Assembly (NCBI RefSeq): GCF_036898465.1
Contig: NZ_JARUMJ010000001.1
Coordinates: 1,302,001-1,366,000, forward strand
Length of the DNA: 64,000 nucleotides
From: Streptomyces sp. B21-105
Lineage (GTDB): Bacteria > Actinomycetota > Actinomycetes > Streptomycetales > Streptomycetaceae
Reading direction: 5' to 3'
Below the pieces are notes generated by a model that saw only the letters and a program-made list of their open reading frames with translations, did no database searches and was not told the DNA's origin. A program made the translations under genes and the position numbers. Positions 60,935-64,000 of this stretch are shown piece after piece. The stretch's first letter is position 1; every line of letters begins with the position of its first letter.

Positions 60935-62590
60935 TCAGCCCAGCCCGAGACCGGTGCGCAGGACGTGGCGCAGCGTGGACTCGGCGTCCGGGTCCGGGCC
61001 CGGCGACCGCCAGGCGACGAACCCGTCGGGCCGGACGAGCACGGCGCCCCCGCCGGGCGTGCCGTGGCGCTCCGCCCAGTCGACGTCGCCCTCCGGGGTC
61101 AGGTCGGCATCGGGGCCGTCGCCCACCCGGTACGACCTCAGCGGCAGCGACAGCTCCTGAGCGAGGCGGCCCGCGGCCTCGTGCCAGCCGCTCGGCCGGG
61201 CCGCGTCGCTGAGCAGGACCAGGGTCCGCTCGTAGAGGTCCAGGGTGGAGATCCGTTCGTCCCCGCGCCGCACCCACAGGTGGGGGGCCCGGCTGCCGGG
61301 CGCGCCGCTCAGGTCGAGGCTCTCCGGGACGACCGGGACCGTGTCGTCGGCGCCGACGACGGCGCCCTGCGGGTAGCGGTAGCCGAGGGCGACGTTGAGG
61401 ATGCCGCGCTGCGGGCCGCCGCCGGTGCCGGGCGGCGGGGCGAACCCGGGGTGGCTGTGCTCGGCCGACCGGGCGGCGGCCCGGGCGCTGGTGGCCTCGG
61501 CGACGGGACGGCGTTCGGCGTCGTAGGTGTCGAGCAGTTCCTCCCCCGCCCAGCCGTCGAGCACGGCGGCCAGCTTCCAGGCGAGGTTGTGCGCGTCCTG
61601 GATGCCGGTGTTGGAGCCGAACGCCCCGGTCGGCGACATCTCGTGTGCCGAGTCGCCGGCCAGGAACACCCGGCCCGACCGGTAGCCGCGGGCGACGCGC
61701 TGGGCGGCGTGCCAGGGCGCCTTGCCGGTGATCTCCACGTCGAGGTCGGCGACCCCGACCGCGCGGCGGATGTGCTCGACGCACCGCTCGTCGGTGAACT
61801 CCTCGAGCGTCTCCCCCTGTTCGGGGTGCCAGGGGGCGTGGAAGACCCAGTTCTCGCGGTTGTCCACCGGTAGCAGTGCGCCGTCGGCGTCGGGGCTGGT
61901 CAGGTAGCAGACGATGAATCGGCGGTCGCCCACGACGTCGGCCAGACCGCGGGAGCGGAAGGTGAGGCTGACGTTGTGGAACAGGTCGCCGGGACCGCTC
62001 TGCCCGATGCCGAGCTGCTCCCGGACGGGGCTGCGGGGGCCGTCGGCGGCGACGAGGTAGTCCGCGCGGACGGCGAGGTGCTCACCGGTCTCACGGCTCT
62101 TGGCCACCGCGCTGACCCCGTGGGCGTCGGCCTCGAACGACATGAGTTCGGTGGAGAACCGCACGTCGCCGCCGAGCCGTCGGGCGTGGTCGAGGAGCAC
62201 CGGCTCCAGGTCGTTCTGGCTGCACAGGCACCAGGAGCTGGGGCTGAAGCGGGCCAGGCCGCCGCCCGGGTCGATGTCCCGGAACAGCCACTCGCCGGCG
62301 TCGCCGACGAGGGTGGGCGCCTGGAGGATGCCGTGGTTGTCGGCCAGCGTGGCCGCCGCGTCCTGGATCCCCCGTTCCACGCCCGCCACCCGGAACAGCT
62401 CCATCGTGCGGACGTTGTTGCCGCGGCCGCGCGGATGGATGGAGGTGCCGGCGTGGCGTTCCACCAGCAGGTGCGGCACCCCCAGCCTTCCGAGGAACAG
62501 CGAGGTCGCGAGGCCCACCAGGGAGCCGCCGACGATGAGGACCGGGACCCTGAGGGTGGGGGTACCGGCCTGTCGGGCTCGTTCGTTCAT
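60935..62590 (-). CDS. FAD-dependent aromatic polyketide hydroxylase (WhiE ORFVIII-like)
   Basis: This 551-residue flavoprotein monooxygenase belongs to the group A hydroxylases that tailor aromatic polyketides. It has the dinucleotide motif VLIVGGSLVGLATSLFLGRLG near the N-terminus, the DG motif VAADGPRSPVREQLGI, the GD motif GRVFLAGDSAHEMSPTGAFGSNTGIQDAHNLAWKLA, and the C-terminal thioredoxin-like domain. The family words suggest NADPH-dependent ring hydroxylation, giving colour to the pigment. ATG 62590 has GGAGG eight bases upstream. In the classical whiE locus the equivalent gene is divergent from the PKS operon, while here it points the same way with a sortase in between. Confidence 0.93.
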   Translation of the reverse strand: MNERARQAGTPTLRVPVLIVGGSLVGLATSLFLGRLGVPHLLVERHAGTSIHPRGRGNNVRTMELFRVAGVERGIQDAAATLADNHGILQAPTLVGDAGEWLFRDIDPGGGLARFSPSSWCLCSQNDLEPVLLDHARRLGGDVRFSTELMSFEADAHGVSAVAKSRETGEHLAVRADYLVAADGPRSPVREQLGIGQSGPGDLFHNVSLTFRSRGLADVVGDRRFIVCYLTSPDADGALLPVDNRENWVFHAPWHPEQGETLEEFTDERCVEHIRRAVGVADLDVEITGKAPWHAAQRVARGYRSGRVFLAGDSAHEMSPTGAFGSNTGIQDAHNLAWKLAAVLDGWAGEELLDTYDAERRPVAEATSARAAARSAEHSHPGFAPPPGTGGGPQRGILNVALGYRYPQGAVVGADDTVPVVPESLDLSGAPGSRAPHLWVRRGDERISTLDLYERTLVLLSDAARPSGWHEAAGRLAQELSLPLRSYRVGDGPDADLTPEGDVDWAERHGTPGGGAVLVRPDGFVAWRSPGPDPDAESTLRHVLRTGLGLG

Positions 62591-62761
62591 CACTCTCGCC
62601 TCCAGCACGTCGTGTCCGCCGACCCGGCCGGATACGGCGGAGACCACATGCATGCCCCGTGGAGCTGACGGCGCTTCAGGCTTCACCCGGCTGCGTCGCG
62701 GCGCGGGAGGGGCCGCCGCGGTCGTCGCGGCGGGCCCGGGAGGCGGCGGACGGCCGTGCGC
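62591..62761. promoter_or_regulatory. Intergenic region upstream of the FAD hydroxylase
   Basis: The 171 bp should contain the hydroxylase promoter, read leftward, and the end of the regulator transcript. No clear hairpin or promoter boxes can be assigned. Confidence 0.35.
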
Positions 62762-63832
62762 TCAGCGGCCCGCGCGGCCGATGCCGTCGACGTCGTCCAT
62801 GCCGTTCACGCCGTCCATGCCGTTCACGCCGTCGACGCGGCCGGCGGGGTCGACACGGTCATGGCGTTCGCGACGGTCACGGTGTTCGCGACGGTCGCCG
62901 TCGAGACGGTCGAGGTAGAAGCGGACGGTCGTCCCGTCGTCGGCGGTGTGCAGGCGTACCAGGTCGGCCACGTAGTGCACGAGCATCAGGCCGCGGCCGC
63001 CGATCTGACCGTGCGCGGGAGGCCTGCGGCCGGCCAGCGGGTCGATCATCCGGCCCGCGTCGCGGACCTCGCACACGACCTGGCCCCCGTCCCTCCAGAC
63101 GGCGAGCGTTCCGTGCCCCCCGCCGTGCACCACGCTGTTGGTCGTCAGCTCCGCCACCGCCAGCTCGGCGTCGGTCAGCCGCTGCCCCGTCAGACCCAGC
63201 CGCGCGGCGCGGTCGACCGCGAAGGCGCGCGCCGCGGCCAGGTCCTCCGGACCGAAGGCGAACTCCGCGGCGTCCGGCGCGGGCGGCAGCGGCCGGTTGT
63301 ACCGGGCGACGACGGAGCGCCAGTCGTAGGCGTCGCTCGCCGACTCCGTGTCACCGGCCAGCACGGTCGGGTGGGTGTTCCGCGCGTCGGCCAGCACCTC
63401 TTCGTCCAGGCCGGTCTCGTCGTACGGGCACAGGATGGTCGCCGCGCGCCCCGCGAAGGCCGCGTTGATCAGTGCCTCGTGCTGTGCGCACGCGGGGTAC
63501 TCCAGGGCACTGCGCCCCGGCCAGATCGGCTCACCGATGATCCGGACCCGGCCGTGCCGATGGGCGTCGGCGAATCCGCGGAGCACCTTGGGGATGATCC
63601 GGCCCGGGTTGCGGCCCGCCTCGGCCATGTCCAGCAGGAGGACGGCCCGCGCGTCCGCGCCGAGAGCCGCCCTGATCAGTTCCAGGTTGGGACCGGGCAC
63701 GGCCACCGCCACCGGCTCGCCGACGTCCAGGCCCTCCCGCACGAAGGACACCGTCCGGTCCACGTACTCCCGCGCGGAGCGGTAGAACAGCGCGGGATGC
63801 CGGAACGTCTCGTGGATCGCGACCGTGCTCAT
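62762..63832 (-). CDS. MEDS domain plus RsbW-like HATPase regulator
   Basis: A 356-residue soluble protein. The N-terminal MEDS domain (about 8-165, HPALFYRSAREYVDRTVSFVREGLDVGEPVAVAVP and CPYDETGLDEEVLADARNTHP) is found in regulators of the anti-sigma type, and the C-terminal HATPase (about 205-320, ELAVAELTTNSVVHGGG, GGRGLMLVHYVADLV) resembles RsbW serine kinases. The last 30 residues are Asp/Arg repeats and DGVNGM repeats coded by 18-bp units. The ATG overlaps the stop of an upstream STAS gene, so it probably pairs with that STAS protein in a partner switch. Confidence 0.9.
   Translation of the reverse strand: MSTVAIHETFRHPALFYRSAREYVDRTVSFVREGLDVGEPVAVAVPGPNLELIRAALGADARAVLLLDMAEAGRNPGRIIPKVLRGFADAHRHGRVRIIGEPIWPGRSALEYPACAQHEALINAAFAGRAATILCPYDETGLDEEVLADARNTHPTVLAGDTESASDAYDWRSVVARYNRPLPPAPDAAEFAFGPEDLAAARAFAVDRAARLGLTGQRLTDAELAVAELTTNSVVHGGGHGTLAVWRDGGQVVCEVRDAGRMIDPLAGRRPPAHGQIGGRGLMLVHYVADLVRLHTADDGTTVRFYLDRLDGDRREHRDRRERHDRVDPAGRVDGVNGMDGVNGMDDVDGIGRAGR
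62778..62835 (-). repeat. 18-bp in-frame repeats coding for DGVNGM units
   Basis: Units of the type gccgttcacgccgtccat repeat near the 3' end of the MEDS/HATPase gene and encode DGVNGM twice, followed by a related DDVDGI unit. Copy-number change would vary the C-terminal tail length only. Confidence 0.8.
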
Positions 63833-64000
63833 CGCGGCGCCACCTCGATCCGGGGCAGGTCCGGCCAGAACAGGCTGAGCACCCTCGACACCTGCGGCGG
63901 CGGATATTCGACGACCACCCGTCCCGAGGGCAGGCCCAGGGCCGTGACGGCGAGCGCCGCGACGCCGGCGACGTCGACGAACCCGACCTCCGACAGCTCC
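63829..64000 (-). CDS. STAS domain anti-anti-sigma factor-like protein, 5' end outside window
   Basis: The last 56 codons of a gene are visible, ending VEYPPPQVSRVLSLFWPDLPRIEVAPR and preceded by ELSEVGFVDVAGVAALAVTALGLPSGRVVVE. The word GFVDVAGVAAL corresponds to the strand and helix around the phosphorylated Ser of STAS domains, where Ala or another residue stands here, so its phospho-site is uncertain. The stop overlaps the ATG of the MEDS/HATPase gene (ATGA). The pair would form a partner-switch module. Confidence 0.75.
   Translation of the reverse strand, partial: ELSEVGFVDVAGVAALAVTALGLPSGRVVVEYPPPQVSRVLSLFWPDLPRIEVAPR

Noticed and set aside
62680..62695. A third copy of the leader element, based on TTCACCCGGCTG
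   Set aside because: Only about 12 bases match the 36.5-kb leader and the rest of the element is absent.

Overview
The window is high-GC actinobacterial DNA, and its gene content points to Streptomyces: a whiE-type spore-pigment polyketide locus, a class F sortase with its typical small surface-protein partner, many SpoIIE/PP2C partner-switching regulators, a Tat-secreted L-glutamate-oxidase-like enzyme and an extracellular contractile injection system (eCIS). Coding is dense, GTG and TTG starts are common, and many neighbours overlap by 4 bp. I saw no tRNA, rRNA, CRISPR array, integrase or transposase.

Layout. 1-4.1 kb: two divergent PAS-PAS-GAF-PP2C phosphatases (the left one runs off the window). 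4.3-24.2 kb: an almost continuous eCIS operon in the order sheath, tube, zinc-binding T4-baseplate-like protein, long disordered protein, DUF4255 cap, small protein, CIS tube-like protein, LysM adaptor, gpD hub, gpV spike, PAAR-like tip, gp25, two very large gpJ-like baseplate proteins, a gpI-like/beta-helix protein and a DUF6519 protein. No AAA+ ATPase or recognisable tape measure is present. 24.2-25.5 kb: three small genes facing the eCIS. 25.8-26.3 kb: a signal-less M23-like protein with a substituted zinc ligand, a possible cargo. 26.2-29.0 kb: a TetR regulator and a secreted M19 dipeptidase-like protein fused to a discoidin domain. 29.3-31.3 kb: a Tat-exported L-glutamate/L-amino-acid oxidase homologue. 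31.3-32.4 kb: an NAD(P)-epimerase-like gene under a striking palindromic promoter/operator. 32.4-32.9 kb: GC-rich non-coding repeats. 32.9-34.6 kb: two alpha/beta hydrolases. 34.6-36.0 kb: decayed, frameshifted gene remnants meeting at a junction. 36.0-40.5 kb: a small secreted protein, a sortase-substrate-like surface protein, a membrane protein and a PBP4-type D,D-carboxypeptidase. 40.7-42.2 kb: a secreted beta-propeller and a zinc-ribbon protein. 42.3-48.9 kb: a sugar-binding lipoprotein translationally coupled to a GAF-PAS-GAF-PP2C-HATPase regulator, divergent from a complete XylFGH-like sugar ABC importer that carries a paralogous binding protein. 49.1-54.1 kb: a CvnA-like sensor kinase, a secreted beta-helix protein and an O-methyltransferase. 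54.2-62.6 kb: a spore-pigment type II PKS locus interrupted by a class F sortase. 62.7-64.0 kb: a MEDS/HATPase regulator coupled to a STAS protein that runs off the window.

How the parts relate. Several modules fit the Streptomyces developmental programme (spore pigment, cell-wall anchoring and remodelling, partner-switch signalling, eCIS), although regulation between them is inferred only. The most unusual observations are the compact ATPase-less eCIS with a candidate cargo, a leader/promoter region shared by the surface-protein gene at 36.6 kb and a decayed copy in front of the sortase at 60.8 kb, the sensor built from a duplicated sugar-binding lipoprotein coupled to a PP2C/HATPase protein, and the operator plus RBS-hiding hairpin at 31.4 kb.
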